This document shows positions 1-9,590 of a stretch of 64,000 nt of DNA, one piece after another (position 1 is the stretch's first letter; the number at the start of each line of letters is the position of its first letter). Made by a program: the position numbers and the translations under genes. The notes below the pieces were generated by a model, which saw only the letters and a list, made by a program, of their open reading frames with translations, ran no database searches and was not told the DNA's origin. This DNA is from Viridibacillus arvi (lineage in GTDB: Bacteria; Bacillota; Bacilli; Bacillales_A; Planococcaceae). The stretch is from assembly GCF_001274945.1 (NCBI RefSeq), contig NZ_LILB01000001.1:781212-845211 (forward strand). Reading direction: 5' to 3'.

Positions 1-65
1 AGTAAATAGTGATGACATTTTTGGCTCTCTCCTTACAGCACTATGTGAAAACCTCATATTTAAGA

Positions 66-96
66 AACGTGAACTCAATAATACCAAGTTCACGTT
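66..96. repeat. 10-bp inverted repeat near window start
   Basis: AACGTGAACT and AGTTCACGTT form a perfect 10-bp inverted repeat around an 11-nt loop. It lies just past the end of the amidohydrolase gene, which is read leftwards. No long T-run follows, so it is at best a weak terminator or a processing hairpin. Confidence 0.4.
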
Positions 97-155
97 CACG
101 TTTACGAATATCTCTCTAGTTATTAGAACAAAAATCAGTCAAATACTAATAGAAA

Positions 156-1598
156 TTATCGGCTTGCTATTGGTTGGATTTCTGACGGCATAGGACAGAT
201 ATAACTTTGGTCTCCTAAACGTTTCTTCAATTCAGCTTTTGCTAGATCAATGTTTTCAGGATTAAGCAGTAAGTCAATTGCCGTAGCCCCCATCACCTTA
301 CCTGCATGAAGCATCCCTTTGTGGCCAATCGAAGTTCCTCCTTGTGCTACAGCCTGCCAAGAATGTAGCTGTGTACCCATTGCAAAACAATTCGTCGCAC
401 ACTGTACTGTAGGAACAACCCAGCTAACATCTCCAACGTCAGTCGAACCAGACATTTTGAATGTTTTATTAATATAAGGCATAAGTAGGGAAGATAATTC
501 TTCTTCCTTTAATTTTTGCAAGATTTCCTCGCTACCCTTAATCGATAAATTATTTAATTGTTGCAAAACACCTTGTCTTTCCCCTGTAGCCATCGTTTTA
601 CGGATTTGGCGAGCAAATTCCTTTTCTGTTTCATTAAATGTAGGAACACCCATCACACGGAAGTTATTATACATAATTGCTTCCAGTGTATTGTTCGGTA
701 TTAAGTTAGAGCATCCTTTATCAAAAATGATTTCAACTTCAGTTTCTGTCATCATAGCGGCACCTTGAGCTACCTTGCAAACGCGCTGATAAATTTCTTC
801 TACTTGTTGTGTTTCAGGAGCGCGAACCAAATAGAGTACTTCTGCTTCTGCCTGCACCACATTGGCTGCAATACCACCTGAATTCGTAATAGCATAATGG
901 ATACGAGCATCTGAGATAATATGTTCACGAAGGAAGTTAGTTCCCACATTCATCAGTTCTACAGCATCTAGTGCACTACGTCCTAGATGCGGTGCACCTG
1001 ATGCGTGAGCAGCTTTTCCTTTGAACCGGAAGTACACTTGATAATTAGCTAGATTACTAACCGATGCTACTGCATTAAATGGGTACGGGTGCCAGCAGAT
1101 GCTCGTGTCTACATCATTGAACAAACCCTCGCGAACCATGATTGTTTTTCCTGATCCACCCTCTTCGGCCGGACAGCCGTAATAACGGACCGTTCCTTTG
1201 ATCTGATTTTCTTCCATAAAATGACGTACTGCAATTGCAGCCGCTAAAGAGCCAGTACCAAGTAGATTATGTCCGCATCCGTGTCCATTTCCGCCTTGCT
1301 CGATTGGTTGTTGAGTATCATTACCACGTTCCTGACTTAGACCGGGCAGCGCATCATATTCACCAAGAATAGCTACAATAGGTCCACCACTTCCATAACT
1401 TCCGATAAAAGCAGTTGCCATACCTCCGACTCCGCGTTCTACCTCAAAACCTTCTTCTTCTAGCGTTTTACAAAGCAGTTCTGCAGATTGGAATTCTTCA
1501 AAACGGGTTTCAGCATAATCCCAAATACGGTCACTTACATCTATTAACTTTTCTCTTTTATTCTCAATAAGTTCTGAAATACGTTGACGATTAAACAT
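156..1598 (-). CDS. M20 family amidohydrolase, AbgB-like
   Basis: A 480-residue zinc-type amidohydrolase of the M20/AbgB group. These enzymes cleave amide bonds such as p-aminobenzoyl-glutamate or N-acyl-amino acids in the cytoplasm. Visible metal-binding motifs are GHGCGHN near residue 105, PAEEGG near 147, and the late TDVGDVSW segment. The length matches AbgB (about 480 residues). I chose the ATG at 1598 because an AGAGGTG ribosome site lies six bases ahead; a GTG three codons upstream overlaps that site. It is the second gene of a pair with the MFS transporter (35 bases between them), so imported amidated or acylated compounds are the likely substrate. The exact substrate cannot be read from the sequence. 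Confidence 0.85.
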   Translation of the reverse strand: MFNRQRISELIENKREKLIDVSDRIWDYAETRFEEFQSAELLCKTLEEEGFEVERGVGGMATAFIGSYGSGGPIVAILGEYDALPGLSQERGNDTQQPIEQGGNGHGCGHNLLGTGSLAAAIAVRHFMEENQIKGTVRYYGCPAEEGGSGKTIMVREGLFNDVDTSICWHPYPFNAVASVSNLANYQVYFRFKGKAAHASGAPHLGRSALDAVELMNVGTNFLREHIISDARIHYAITNSGGIAANVVQAEAEVLYLVRAPETQQVEEIYQRVCKVAQGAAMMTETEVEIIFDKGCSNLIPNNTLEAIMYNNFRVMGVPTFNETEKEFARQIRKTMATGERQGVLQQLNNLSIKGSEEILQKLKEEELSSLLMPYINKTFKMSGSTDVGDVSWVVPTVQCATNCFAMGTQLHSWQAVAQGGTSIGHKGMLHAGKVMGATAIDLLLNPENIDLAKAELKKRLGDQSYICPMPSEIQPIASR

Positions 1599-1633
1599 AA
1601 AAAACACCTCTTTTTTATTGGTTAAGAACTGAA

Positions 1634-2872
1634 CTACTCTACATTAGTACTTACTTCTGCAGTCTGCTCATTAGAAATAATTGTTTGATTTTTCACAGTC
1701 ATACCTACTAAAAATGAAACAACAAGCGCACCGATTAAGAACCAAAAACCAGCATCATAGGAACCATTAAATTTTTGAATCATGAACCCCATTAGAGTTG
1801 GAGCAATTACCCCTGCTAATTGCCCACCTAAATACACCATTCCAGTAGCAGTTCCTATGGAAGAAGAATGAATGTATTTCAACGGCATCGTAAGAGTTGT
1901 TGTCAACGCTAAGGCAACACCCATATTAATGAATGACCCATATATCACAACAAAAGCAATGGAAGGAGCATGGATAAAGAAATACATTGAGATGATTCCA
2001 ATCAAAGAACCAAAAACAATTAAATATTTTTCGCGTCCTACCATATACTTGTCTAATATCCAACCGCTAAATAACATTGAAATAAGACCCAAAATGGATG
2101 GAATAGAAGACAGCGCACCCATTGATATCATATCGAGATTACGAACCTTAACCATATAAGACGGCATCCATGCAGCTGCACCCCAACTCACAATGGATAT
2201 TCCAAAGTAAATGACAGTAAGTTGCCATAACAAAGGAATTTTAAAAGCTTCTTTGAGCGATATTTTTTTATTTGTTGTCTTTTTGGTAACGTCTAATTTG
2301 CCTGTTGGATTGAAATACTTCCAGTAAATAACTGCGAGTATTAAACCGAGAAACCCAAGGATGACGAACATAAATTTCCAGCCACTGAAACTAATCATAC
2401 TTGCAATGACAAATGTACCTATTACTCCCCCGATTTTTGTGGAGGCTAGTAAAAGTGATTTTGCGCGTGCACGTTCTTGTTTTGGAAAAGTTTCCGCGAG
2501 TGATACTTGACTAGCTGAAGGATAACTTCCCTCTCCAATACCGAATAAGAAACGGAAGGCAATGAGCGAAAGAAACGACCAGGCGACACCAGTTAGAATA
2601 GTTAATAACGACCAAGCAACTAATGAAAACATGATTACTCTACGCGAACCAAATCTGTCAGCTAAACTCCCTCCTATAGGCTGCATAATGGCGTAACTTA
2701 GGAAAAAACTACTTATCACTAGACCAACCTGTGTTTCCGTTAATCCAAATTCTTTAGAGATAGGAATGACAGCTATGTTGATGGCTATCCTATCAAATGT
2801 ATTTACAATCCACCCCATACAGAGAAGTACCATGATCAAGGTTTTCTGTTTTCGGTTTGTTGCTACGTCCAT
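1634..2872 (-). CDS. MFS transporter, anion:cation symporter-like
   Basis: A 412-residue major facilitator with about 12 hydrophobic segments. It has the MFS loop motif after helix 2 (GGSLADRFGSRRV, near residue 68) and an ACS-type N-terminus (WIVNTFDRIAINIAV). ACS members import organic anions such as carboxylates. An AAAGGGGG ribosome site precedes the ATG. It is the first gene of an operon with the downstream M20 amidohydrolase and diverges from a regulator at 3127, so it probably imports that enzyme's substrate. Substrate identity is inference. Confidence 0.8.
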   Translation of the reverse strand: MDVATNRKQKTLIMVLLCMGWIVNTFDRIAINIAVIPISKEFGLTETQVGLVISSFFLSYAIMQPIGGSLADRFGSRRVIMFSLVAWSLLTILTGVAWSFLSLIAFRFLFGIGEGSYPSASQVSLAETFPKQERARAKSLLLASTKIGGVIGTFVIASMISFSGWKFMFVILGFLGLILAVIYWKYFNPTGKLDVTKKTTNKKISLKEAFKIPLLWQLTVIYFGISIVSWGAAAWMPSYMVKVRNLDMISMGALSSIPSILGLISMLFSGWILDKYMVGREKYLIVFGSLIGIISMYFFIHAPSIAFVVIYGSFINMGVALALTTTLTMPLKYIHSSSIGTATGMVYLGGQLAGVIAPTLMGFMIQKFNGSYDAGFWFLIGALVVSFLVGMTVKNQTIISNEQTAEVSTNVE

Positions 2873-2894
2873 CTATTTTCCCCCTTTGTGAAAA

Positions 2895-3019
2895 GCAATT
2901 ACGATTTTTAATATGAATTGTAAACAAACAACCTGTCACATTATTTAATTAGTGTTCCCCCTTTTAACTCCCATAAAATGAATCGCAATTACTTATAGAC
3001 ACATTAAAGACAATGTCTT
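2895..3019. promoter_or_regulatory. Divergent regulatory region with inverted repeats
   Basis: Between the transporter and the regulator, GCAATTACGATT (2895-2906) is an imperfect inverted partner of AATCGCAATTAC (2981-2992). AAGACAATGTCTT (3007-3019) is a near-perfect palindrome. Either could bind the product of the gene starting at 3127. This is inference from symmetry and position only. Confidence 0.35.
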
Positions 3020-3126
3020 AAAATAAATATAGATTAAGAATTTAGAAATTTCAATACCTTTAAAAAATTTCTATTACGTTACAATTCTTGTGAAATGATA
3101 TAATTGAATCAAAGGAGGGATCATGT

Positions 3127-4467
3127 ATGATACGACTAGGTGTCCTGATTGCTCAACACTCTCTGAAAGAAATGGAGACTGTGCCTGGTAGACTTCTTGA
3201 ATGTTGCGAGATCGTAATGCTTCCATATCAACGGCTTCATGAAGCACAGGAATTATACGAGAATAATCAGCATTCAGTAGATGGATTTGTACTAACTGAG
3301 CTGGCATACTTGTACTTAACTGCCAAATGGAATAGCTTTCCTGTGCCATCTTGTATGTTGCAGATTACTGAAGAAGAGCTGTTCAAAAAGCTATTTCAAA
3401 TTAGTTTAAATCATCGAAACCTTGATTTCTCAAGGGTATATATAGACTTTATATCTGATCATAATAACTACTTAGGCGTAAAAGATACGCTAGATGAGAG
3501 GGATATGCCTATTACTGTCTCTCTAACTGAAGTGACTGATCAAATTTATGAAGAGGTTTTAAACGAACATATCAAATTGTGGGAAGATGGCAAAATCGAT
3601 TTGTCTTTAACCAGGATGAGTAATATTGTAGATGACCTAACTCTGCACGGTATCCCCCATCTTTTCTTATTTCCATCTCCTGATTCAGTTGTCCAACAGT
3701 TCAAGCAATTTGTTAGCGAACTAGCAGTAATTCATCTAGCAGAGAGTCGAATTGCTATCGGTCACGTAGCTATTGTAAATGCTGATATTTCAAAGCAAAA
3801 CATCAACGAGTGGGAGCTTCAACAAATGCTTTTGCATAAGTCACTTCTTGAATTCAGTACGGAACAAAAAGTGCCTTTCTTCATCCAAAAATCAAATGGC
3901 CTCTTGGAAATCATAAGCTCTTACAAGGATTTGATGTTATTTACGAATAATCTATCCCAATGCCTATTAATGTCCTACTTAGGCAAAACCCTGCCTTTCA
4001 CAGTTAACATTGGCTGGGGCTTAGGGAATACGATGTATAAAGCACGCACTAATGCACAGTCAGCAAACAATTTATCTATATCGAGCCAAACTCCAGGAAC
4101 TTATATCGTTACTGAGGAAGATCAAGTAATTGGTCCATTAGGAGAAGAAAACTGTCTGGAATATCGAAATGGAAGTAATGAGTATATTCAGCGAATCAGT
4201 GAAGAAATGGATATTTCCACTCTCCAACTCCAAAAGATATTTGCTGTGATTTCGAAAACAGGGAAAAACGAATTTACAGCAGAAGAACTTGCATATCAAC
4301 TTGGCGTCACAGCAAGAAGTGCAAACCGGATTCTGAATCGACTAGAAGAAAAAGGAGCAGCAACTATCCTCTACAAAAAGCAGGAAAAGCTGCGAGGTCG
4401 ACCTAAGAAAGTTTATCGGATTTTATTTGCCAATGAAAGTGAAGAAAAATGTAAAGTCGACGAGTAA
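3127..4467 (+). CDS. Transcriptional regulator with C-terminal winged helix
   Basis: A 446-residue cytoplasmic protein. The last ~75 residues form a winged helix-turn-helix (EELAYQLGVTARSANRILNR, then a basic KLRGRPKKVYRI tail). Around residues 295-310 the segment IGWGLGNTMYKARTNA resembles the degenerate cyclase/GGDEF-like core found in a Bacillales regulator family. The long N-terminal part is unassigned and may sense a ligand. AAAGGAGGGA lies before the ATG. It is divergent from the MFS-amidohydrolase operon, so it probably controls that operon. Activator or repressor cannot be decided. Confidence 0.7.
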   Translation: MIRLGVLIAQHSLKEMETVPGRLLECCEIVMLPYQRLHEAQELYENNQHSVDGFVLTELAYLYLTAKWNSFPVPSCMLQITEEELFKKLFQISLNHRNLDFSRVYIDFISDHNNYLGVKDTLDERDMPITVSLTEVTDQIYEEVLNEHIKLWEDGKIDLSLTRMSNIVDDLTLHGIPHLFLFPSPDSVVQQFKQFVSELAVIHLAESRIAIGHVAIVNADISKQNINEWELQQMLLHKSLLEFSTEQKVPFFIQKSNGLLEIISSYKDLMLFTNNLSQCLLMSYLGKTLPFTVNIGWGLGNTMYKARTNAQSANNLSISSQTPGTYIVTEEDQVIGPLGEENCLEYRNGSNEYIQRISEEMDISTLQLQKIFAVISKTGKNEFTAEELAYQLGVTARSANRILNRLEEKGAATILYKKQEKLRGRPKKVYRILFANESEEKCKVDE

Positions 4468-4531
4468 GCACTTTTCTGGCATAAATATGAAAATTTAAAA
4501 CGATCCTAGCTAATCATTCTACTTAAATCAC

Positions 4532-4573
4532 AAAAAGCTTCAGTTATATTTGACTAACTGAAGCTTTTTTTAT
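4532..4573 (+). terminator. Rho-independent terminator of the regulator gene
   Basis: A perfect 15-bp stem (AAAAAGCTTCAGTTA paired with TAACTGAAGCTTTTT) with an 8-nt loop and a T-run. It could also end transcription from the right. Confidence 0.9.
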
Positions 4574-4635
4574 TTGGCTTTGTTAAGTAATATAGTTGAA
4601 CTAATTCACCTGCTAACTAAATAAGGAGACTTTCT

Positions 4636-5271
4636 TTATTTGAATACCTCATCTATTTCATTTCTGTCGTAATCTAATATCCAATCGTTGTATTTATCAT
4701 AAACATCTCTTATTGTTTCGGGCGAGGTCGCTAATAAATCACAACCCCTGTCATCATAAATATGAAAAATAGTTTTCCTATTGATGTTTATAAAATAGAC
4801 TCTATTAAAAACACTTGGTCTTACTCCTATATCATGATTGCAAATTGCTTTTAACATAGGTATGTATCTGAAGTCAGACGTTTTACATTGTAAAGTAAAT
4901 CTATGTGTTTTATATGTTCCTTCTTCATCATCTTCAGGAAAAATATAAGGGATTGTTTTTTGATTCAACCCATATAAAACTGATTTTTCTTTAATATACG
5001 GTGAAAAATTTTTTGGTTTATGTTTAAAACTATCTCCATAATCGTTTACATCAACTATGATTAAAATATCATCGCTATGAGAATGCAAGGACTTAAATAA
5101 AGTGACAGCCCTTTTATAGACTCCTTGGAGATATGGACTATTATCAAAAGCACAATCACTATTATAGTCCACCCCCAATTCAAAACGGATACCTATTTTC
5201 CAACTATAAAACAAGGGGGGGCTAAGTTCTAAGTTCGGGAAATTCTCATTCATAAAATCGTTTAAAAGCAT
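4636..5271 (-). CDS. DUF3885 domain-containing protein
   Basis: A 211-residue soluble protein with no signal peptide. The C-terminal third matches the DUF3885 pattern as I remember it: VYFINI, a KTIFHIYDDRGCD segment (residues ~165-178), and YNDWILDYDR near the end. The function of the domain is unknown. In Bacillales it is often encoded alone or near polymorphic-toxin loci, but no toxin gene is visible here. GAGGTG precedes the ATG. It stands alone between the terminator at 4532 and a decayed gene. Confidence 0.7.
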   Translation of the reverse strand: MLLNDFMNENFPNLELSPPLFYSWKIGIRFELGVDYNSDCAFDNSPYLQGVYKRAVTLFKSLHSHSDDILIIVDVNDYGDSFKHKPKNFSPYIKEKSVLYGLNQKTIPYIFPEDDEEGTYKTHRFTLQCKTSDFRYIPMLKAICNHDIGVRPSVFNRVYFININRKTIFHIYDDRGCDLLATSPETIRDVYDKYNDWILDYDRNEIDEVFK

Positions 5272-5418
5272 CTTTGCACCTCATTAATTTACTTTTATTA
5301 TATCTTTTCTGAACTTTCCTGCCCTTTAGTTGCATAAGAAAAAAGAGCGCATGTACTGCTCAACAATTTTCAACCAACACTCACCGTTAATTAAATAAGA
5401 AAGTATATTATTGTGTAT

Positions 5419-5711
5419 TTACTTCTTCAAAAATTTACAAATACATACCTCAGTTTTGTAATGAAAAGTGACTTTTCCATCTTGTTGATATTTAATAAAT
5501 AAATTTTGAAGTTCTTTAATAAATTGATCATAATTACTATGTAATCTTGATGGTGTATAGGATAACGATAAAGCACCACCTATAAAACCTTTCTCCGTTA
5601 CTGAATGCCAATTATCATAGTATTTTTTCGTATAATCTTAACCGAAAAAGTTCACCTTTTCTATATGCGGGTCAAAGTTGGATTTTCAGCGTTATCAAAT
5701 TCATTCTGCAT
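5419..5711 (-). pseudogene. Remnant of a SAM-dependent methyltransferase (C-terminal part)
   Basis: Reading the minus strand gives a broken protein trace. MQNEFDNAE is followed by a frame change to NFDPHIEKVNFFG, an in-frame TAA, and then an open stretch containing YYDNWHSV, GGALSLSYTPS, FIKELQNLFIKYQ and VTFHYKTEV. The last part looks like the C-terminal tail of a class I methyltransferase family seen in Bacillus; this is from memory. The methyltransferase core motif is absent. One frameshift and one stop make it non-functional. Confidence 0.45.
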
Positions 5712-5792
5712 AATAATTCCCCTATCTTCTCTCGATTAATAAGAAGCACTTTTTCGACTAATTTGTTCCTTTAGTACTATACATTTCAACAT

Positions 5793-5825
5793 AAAAAGCG
5801 TTAACCCTTCTTGGATTAACGCCTT
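5793..5825. terminator. Hairpin, terminator-like
   Basis: AAAGCGTTAA and TTAACGCCTTT pair around a short loop. The T-run is weak. It lies between two leftward genes with no clear owner. Confidence 0.4.
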
Positions 5826-5923
5826 TGTGAATGTCATTGTGGTGAATAACACTTGTTCTTATTCGTAATTACCCTACTATTTTATAAATAGTATGATGTC
5901 CTATTATCCCCTTATTAAGGTAA

Positions 5924-5956
5924 AAAAAGATGATACCTGATAAGGCATCATCTTTA
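5924..5956 (-). terminator. Terminator of the VOC protein gene
   Basis: On the minus strand a 12-bp stem (AAAGATGATGCC with GGTATCATCTTT, one mismatch) is followed by seven T. It lies about 40 bases past the stop of the VOC gene. Confidence 0.8.
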
Positions 5957-5997
5957 CGACAATTAAACTTTTATAAGATAACTTTAAAAAGAAAAGT

Positions 5998-6414
5998 TTA
6001 TCCCTGATTTACTGCACTTTCATCCATATAAGCTATTTCCCAAATATGACCGTCTAAGTCCTGAAAACCCCATATATACATAAATCCGTGATCTTGCGGC
6101 TCACTATAAGGCTTAGCACCAGATGCGAGTGCCTTATTTACCAACTCATCCACTTGATCTCGATTTTCAGCAGATAAACAGAAAATCGCTTCTGCAGAAG
6201 TAGTAGTATCCGTAATTTCCTTCTTGGTAAACCCTTTGAAACGTTCTTCAACCATTAGCAATGCGAAGATATTGTCACTAATGATCATAGAGGCTGTGCT
6301 CTCATCACTGAATTGTGGGTTGAAATCAAAACCTAACTCTTGAAAAAACTTGAAGGATTTATTCAGATCTTTCACAGGTATATTGATGAAAATATTTTTA
6401 GATTGAAAAGCCAT
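5998..6414 (-). CDS. VOC family protein (glyoxalase/bleomycin-resistance fold)
   Basis: A 138-residue cytoplasmic protein of the vicinal oxygen chelate superfamily. It starts with IFINIPVKDLNKSFKFF, has a second half-repeat in residues ~70-135, and ends with GFQDLDGHIWEIAYMD, the usual last strand with a metal-ligand Glu. The length fits single-domain members close to YaeR or PhnB relatives. TTGGAGGTGAT lies before the ATG. It is monocistronic with its own terminator. Such proteins may be lyases, dioxygenases or resistance proteins; nothing here selects one. Confidence 0.8.
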   Translation of the reverse strand: MAFQSKNIFINIPVKDLNKSFKFFQELGFDFNPQFSDESTASMIISDNIFALLMVEERFKGFTKKEITDTTTSAEAIFCLSAENRDQVDELVNKALASGAKPYSEPQDHGFMYIWGFQDLDGHIWEIAYMDESAVNQG

Positions 6415-6488
6415 TTAATATCACCTCCAAGTTGAAATTAGCACATTAAAGTCGTGTCCATTTTACGACTAACTTAAACATTTAGTAA

Positions 6489-6519
6489 AAAAAACGTTTC
6501 CACATATTGTAGAAACGCC
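6489..6519 (-). terminator. Terminator of the zinc-PLC-like hydrolase gene
   Basis: On the minus strand GCGTTTCTAC pairs with the GTGGAAACG side and is followed by eight T. It lies 30 bases past the stop at 6553. Confidence 0.7.
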
Positions 6520-6552
6520 CATTTGAGTCGAATATTCAAATTTAACAATAGA

Positions 6553-7161
6553 TTAAGTAAGTAAAGGTTTTATATTCAATAACCCCTTATCAACTGATGT
6601 CTCTAAATAACCCACTATCTGATCAAACGTAAATACATTAAGTTTTTCATTTATCACTTCCTTATCGTACTGCATATCACCCAATACATAAGGAATGAAT
6701 TCTTCAACATCCTTGGACTTAACCTCCTGCAAATCAAATATTGGAGGAAGATCACTGAGCATTTTTCTCAATTCGTCTGTAAAACCATAATACTCTAATA
6801 ATTTTCCATTTAGTAATCGGAAATCATTATGGTATAAATTAAGTATTTCTTTATTAGCTTCCATTCTGTTTTTCAACCAAGGAAGATAAAAACCTTTCAG
6901 CCATATATCATCAGCAATTAAATGTGTATAATATCCCAAAATATAATGACTTTCTACATGCTCATGGTATTTATGTAAAAATCCTTTATAATCGACGCTT
7001 CGTGAATAATCTTGTACTTCACCTTTAAAGAAATGTGATAATTCTTTAGTTGAAACAGCATCTGGCGCAACGCCTCCAAGTAAAAATGGTGTTCTATCTT
7101 CTATCGACAGACACTCTGCAATTCTATTAGCGATGACCAAGTGCATTATTCTTGAACCCAT
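6553..7161 (-). CDS. Zinc-dependent phospholipase C family-like hydrolase
   Basis: A 202-residue protein that begins MGSRIMHLVIANRIAE and carries FLLGGVAPDAV, a KYHEHVESHYILGYYTHLIADD block and later Asp/His residues. These match the helical, metal-binding zinc-PLC-like family (PF00882 type) found in Bacillales. No signal peptide is visible, so an intracellular hydrolase is more likely than a secreted lipase. I prefer the ATG at 7161 over a GTG four codons earlier, because that GTG lies inside the purine-rich AAAGGGTGTGGGG ribosome site. Substrate unknown. Confidence 0.65.
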   Translation of the reverse strand: MGSRIMHLVIANRIAECLSIEDRTPFLLGGVAPDAVSTKELSHFFKGEVQDYSRSVDYKGFLHKYHEHVESHYILGYYTHLIADDIWLKGFYLPWLKNRMEANKEILNLYHNDFRLLNGKLLEYYGFTDELRKMLSDLPPIFDLQEVKSKDVEEFIPYVLGDMQYDKEVINEKLNVFTFDQIVGYLETSVDKGLLNIKPLLT

Positions 7162-7680
7162 AATTCCCCACACCCTTTGATAAATTCTATAGTTACTTTG
7201 ACTCGTTAGTTGAAGTAGAGCCTTTTATTAACGATTCCAATCTTCTTCAACAGAAGGATTCACTTAAATAAAACTAAAATCTTTTCAGTGCTTGCAATAA
7301 ACCTACCTTTATAAATCCCCCAAAAACCCCTCTCCTAATTTGTGATTTAAATCATGTATTCTCTATTTCTCCATAAATATCCTTCTTGTATTAGCCTGAT
7401 TCTTTATTAAAATAGAAAAAGACTCTACTCCTTATTGAAGGAAAGCACCTGTTAGTTAATAAGATTAGTTTGTAATATCATTCAGATTACGTAAATCCTC
7501 GTTAAACAAATCATATTTCATCATATAGTTTATATTTTTTTTAGTATTTATTCTTATTCATTTGAGCATTCTATGAGTAAAATTATATATTCTTACTGCA
7601 TTACTCTGAGCAAAACACCTGAAAGTAAATCAGCATTTTTATCGATTGTTTATGTAAAATTTAAGGAGGAAATTTGTTGT
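7162..7680. other. Intergenic region, no gene supported
   Basis: AT-rich spacer between the leftward hydrolase and ypdA. No ORF with a good start is visible. On the minus strand a few codons near 7470-7500 (RNLNDITN then stop) resemble the end of the DUF4306 protein encoded near 18.7 kb, but this is too short to annotate. The AAGGAGGA site for ypdA is near 7661-7670. Confidence 0.5.
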
Positions 7681-8670
7681 ATGTATGATGTTGTTATTAT
7701 TGGTGGTGGTCCATGTGGCTTATCCACGGGTCTTGCCCTTCAAGAAAAAGGACTTAGATATGTGATTATTGAAAAAGAGGCGATTGTCAATTCTATCGTC
7801 AACTGTCCATTACACATGACTTTTTATAGTACATCAGATCGCTTAGAAATTGGCAACATTCCATTCCTATCTCAAGATGTACGCCCAAATCGAACGGAAC
7901 TATTAAAATATTATCGTCTTGTAACTGAAAGACAAAAAATTAATATCAAATGCTACCAAAAGGTTAATTCTATTTCAAAGAATGCAGAATCCTTTACTGT
8001 CCTTGCAGAAGACCGTAATGGTAACACTATTCCTTACGAATCGAAGACGATTGTTATTGCAACGGGAATATTCGATACACCTAGACAACTAGGGGTAGAC
8101 GGAGATAATTTAGCAAAAGTTTCGCATTATTATAAAGAAGGTCATCTCTATTATGACCAACACGTTACAGTTGTTGGCGGTAAAAATTCAGCAATTGAAG
8201 CTGCTATTGATCTTTATCGTAATGGAGCTCATGTTACACTTGTGCATCGAGGAGAAACTGTCTTAGAGGGTATCAAACCATCCTTGTTATTAGATATGCG
8301 TAACCTTCTGAAAAAAGGAAGAATTAATTTTCATCCCAATTCCAGTATTGCTTCTATTGATGAATCAAACATTTGCATAAAATCTCCTGAAGGAATAGCT
8401 ACACTCCAAAATGACTATGTATTTTCCCTCATCGGATATCAACCGAATATTTCACTGCTTCAAAGCATTGGAATTCAAACCGACATCTCTTCACTAGTTC
8501 CTTCCTTTAACCCAGAGACATATGAATCAAATGTTGAGAATGTTTTTCTTTCTGGTGTTGTAACGGGCGGCGTTACTAATCGCGTTTACATTGAAGATGG
8601 ACGCTTCCATGGCATGAAAATCGCAAATGAAATTGCTCAACGCCTGTCCTATGTCCAAAGTAATTTATGA
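7681..8670 (+). CDS. ypdA: YpdA family bacillithiol disulfide reductase
   Basis: A 329-residue flavoprotein. YpdA reduces oxidised bacillithiol disulfide with NADPH in the cytoplasm of low-GC Gram-positives. Visible features are the FAD dinucleotide fold MYDVVIIGGGPCGLS at the start, the family block MTFYSTSDRLEIGNIPF, ATGIFDTPR, and the second nucleotide fold VVGGKNSAIEAA near residue 165. The length equals the family norm. The ORF is open about 36 codons upstream, but the ATG at 7681 follows AAGGAGGA and starts exactly at the FAD motif. It is monocistronic. Confidence 0.9.
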   Translation: MYDVVIIGGGPCGLSTGLALQEKGLRYVIIEKEAIVNSIVNCPLHMTFYSTSDRLEIGNIPFLSQDVRPNRTELLKYYRLVTERQKINIKCYQKVNSISKNAESFTVLAEDRNGNTIPYESKTIVIATGIFDTPRQLGVDGDNLAKVSHYYKEGHLYYDQHVTVVGGKNSAIEAAIDLYRNGAHVTLVHRGETVLEGIKPSLLLDMRNLLKKGRINFHPNSSIASIDESNICIKSPEGIATLQNDYVFSLIGYQPNISLLQSIGIQTDISSLVPSFNPETYESNVENVFLSGVVTGGVTNRVYIEDGRFHGMKIANEIAQRLSYVQSNL

Positions 8671-8710
8671 TAAAAAAACTAATTCCGTTTGTTTCCTGGA
8701 AAGGAGCGTT

Positions 8711-8733
8711 GAACAGTTCGATCTGAACAGTTC
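8711..8733. repeat. Tandem GAACAGTTC motif
   Basis: GAACAGTTC occurs at 8711-8719 and 8725-8733, each a GAAC-N-GTTC palindrome, 14 bp apart. A related GAACAGTTCTA string occurs in the MarR promoter near 63.6 kb. No adjacent promoter is apparent, so the function is unknown. Confidence 0.3.
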
Positions 8734-8902
8734 TACGACCTTCTCCTAAAGCACCGCTTTTATGGAACCGCACAAATAAATGCCTCTGCCTACATTTTTA
8801 ACCATTTGACGCTGCCCTTTTTACTTATGCACTCCGTTTGTTGAACAAGGAATAAAGTTCAAAATTCCATTCAAAATCTTTTTAAACATTCGTATTATTC
8901 AA

Positions 8903-9331
8903 TTACAAATCAGAAAGCTTTTCTCCTGTTAATATTTCAAATAAATTAGTAGAATCTTCCTCGTTTAGTTGAACATACTGATTATCACCTCTCACAACCT
9001 CTACTTTATCTTTATTTGGACTTATCCAAATTTCATATAACACTGCTTTTGCTGACATTTTATCACTTTTAAATTGAAACAAAAAATTGTAATCAGCAGG
9101 ACGCTCCATATCTACTTTGGCGTTTTCCCAATCAATTTCGTCTAATATATCTTTTACCTTTTGAACTTGCTTACTATCAGTAATCTCTTTAAATTCTTCA
9201 TATTCATTTTCATTTCCAATACGCTTATCAACTTCTATCTTTTCTCCTAGGTCTACTTTTCCATTAGAACACCCTGTAATAACAAATAAAAGCATTGCCA
9301 ATGAAAACAATAAAGTCTTTGTTAATTTCAT
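8903..9331 (-). CDS. Small lipoprotein of unknown function
   Basis: A 142-residue protein with a lipoprotein signal peptide: MKLTK, a hydrophobic core, then the lipobox VITGC with Cys at residue 21. It should be acylated and held on the outer face of the membrane. The mature part is acidic and has no motif I recognise. GGGGGAG lies before the ATG. It is monocistronic with no functional neighbours. Confidence 0.75.
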   Translation of the reverse strand: MKLTKTLLFSLAMLLFVITGCSNGKVDLGEKIEVDKRIGNENEYEEFKEITDSKQVQKVKDILDEIDWENAKVDMERPADYNFLFQFKSDKMSAKAVLYEIWISPNKDKVEVVRGDNQYVQLNEEDSTNLFEILTGEKLSDL

Positions 9332-9445
9332 ATGAACTCCCCCTTCTCTTTAATAAGTCAAACTTCATTATAGAAAATTCCTTTTAAATTCAGAAAAAAG
9401 AGACCTGCCCGTAATCATTGACTCAAGCACCATTTTTTTCAATAC

Positions 9446-9590
9446 CTATTTAAATAATTTGATTGCACTAACCCCCACACAACCTCCACCAATACCAATC
9501 ACCATGCCAAAAATGTGAATTGTGAAATGTAAATACCGAACAAAAATAACAATAACCCTAATAAACTTAATAGGCCCATTTTTTATTCAT
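9446..9590 (-). pseudogene. Frameshifted two-helix small membrane protein
   Basis: With an AGAGGG site upstream, the minus strand reads MNKK, shifts frame in an A-run to MGLLSLLGLLLFLFGIYIS, then shifts again near the tract ATTTTTGGCATGG to MVIGIGGGCVGVSAIKLFK and stop. Joined, this is a plausible ~45-residue protein with two hydrophobic helices and a glycine-rich second helix. Both shifts lie at homopolymers, so sequencing error is possible. Confidence 0.35.

Noticed and set aside
2-190. Open plus-strand frame from the window edge, ~62 codons, ending near 190
   Set aside because: It overlaps the end of the amidohydrolase gene, has no recognisable family, and could be chance in AT-rich DNA; the start lies outside the window.
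7465-7500. RNLNDITN-stop trace similar to the end of the DUF4306 protein
   Set aside because: Only about eight residues; too short to separate from chance.
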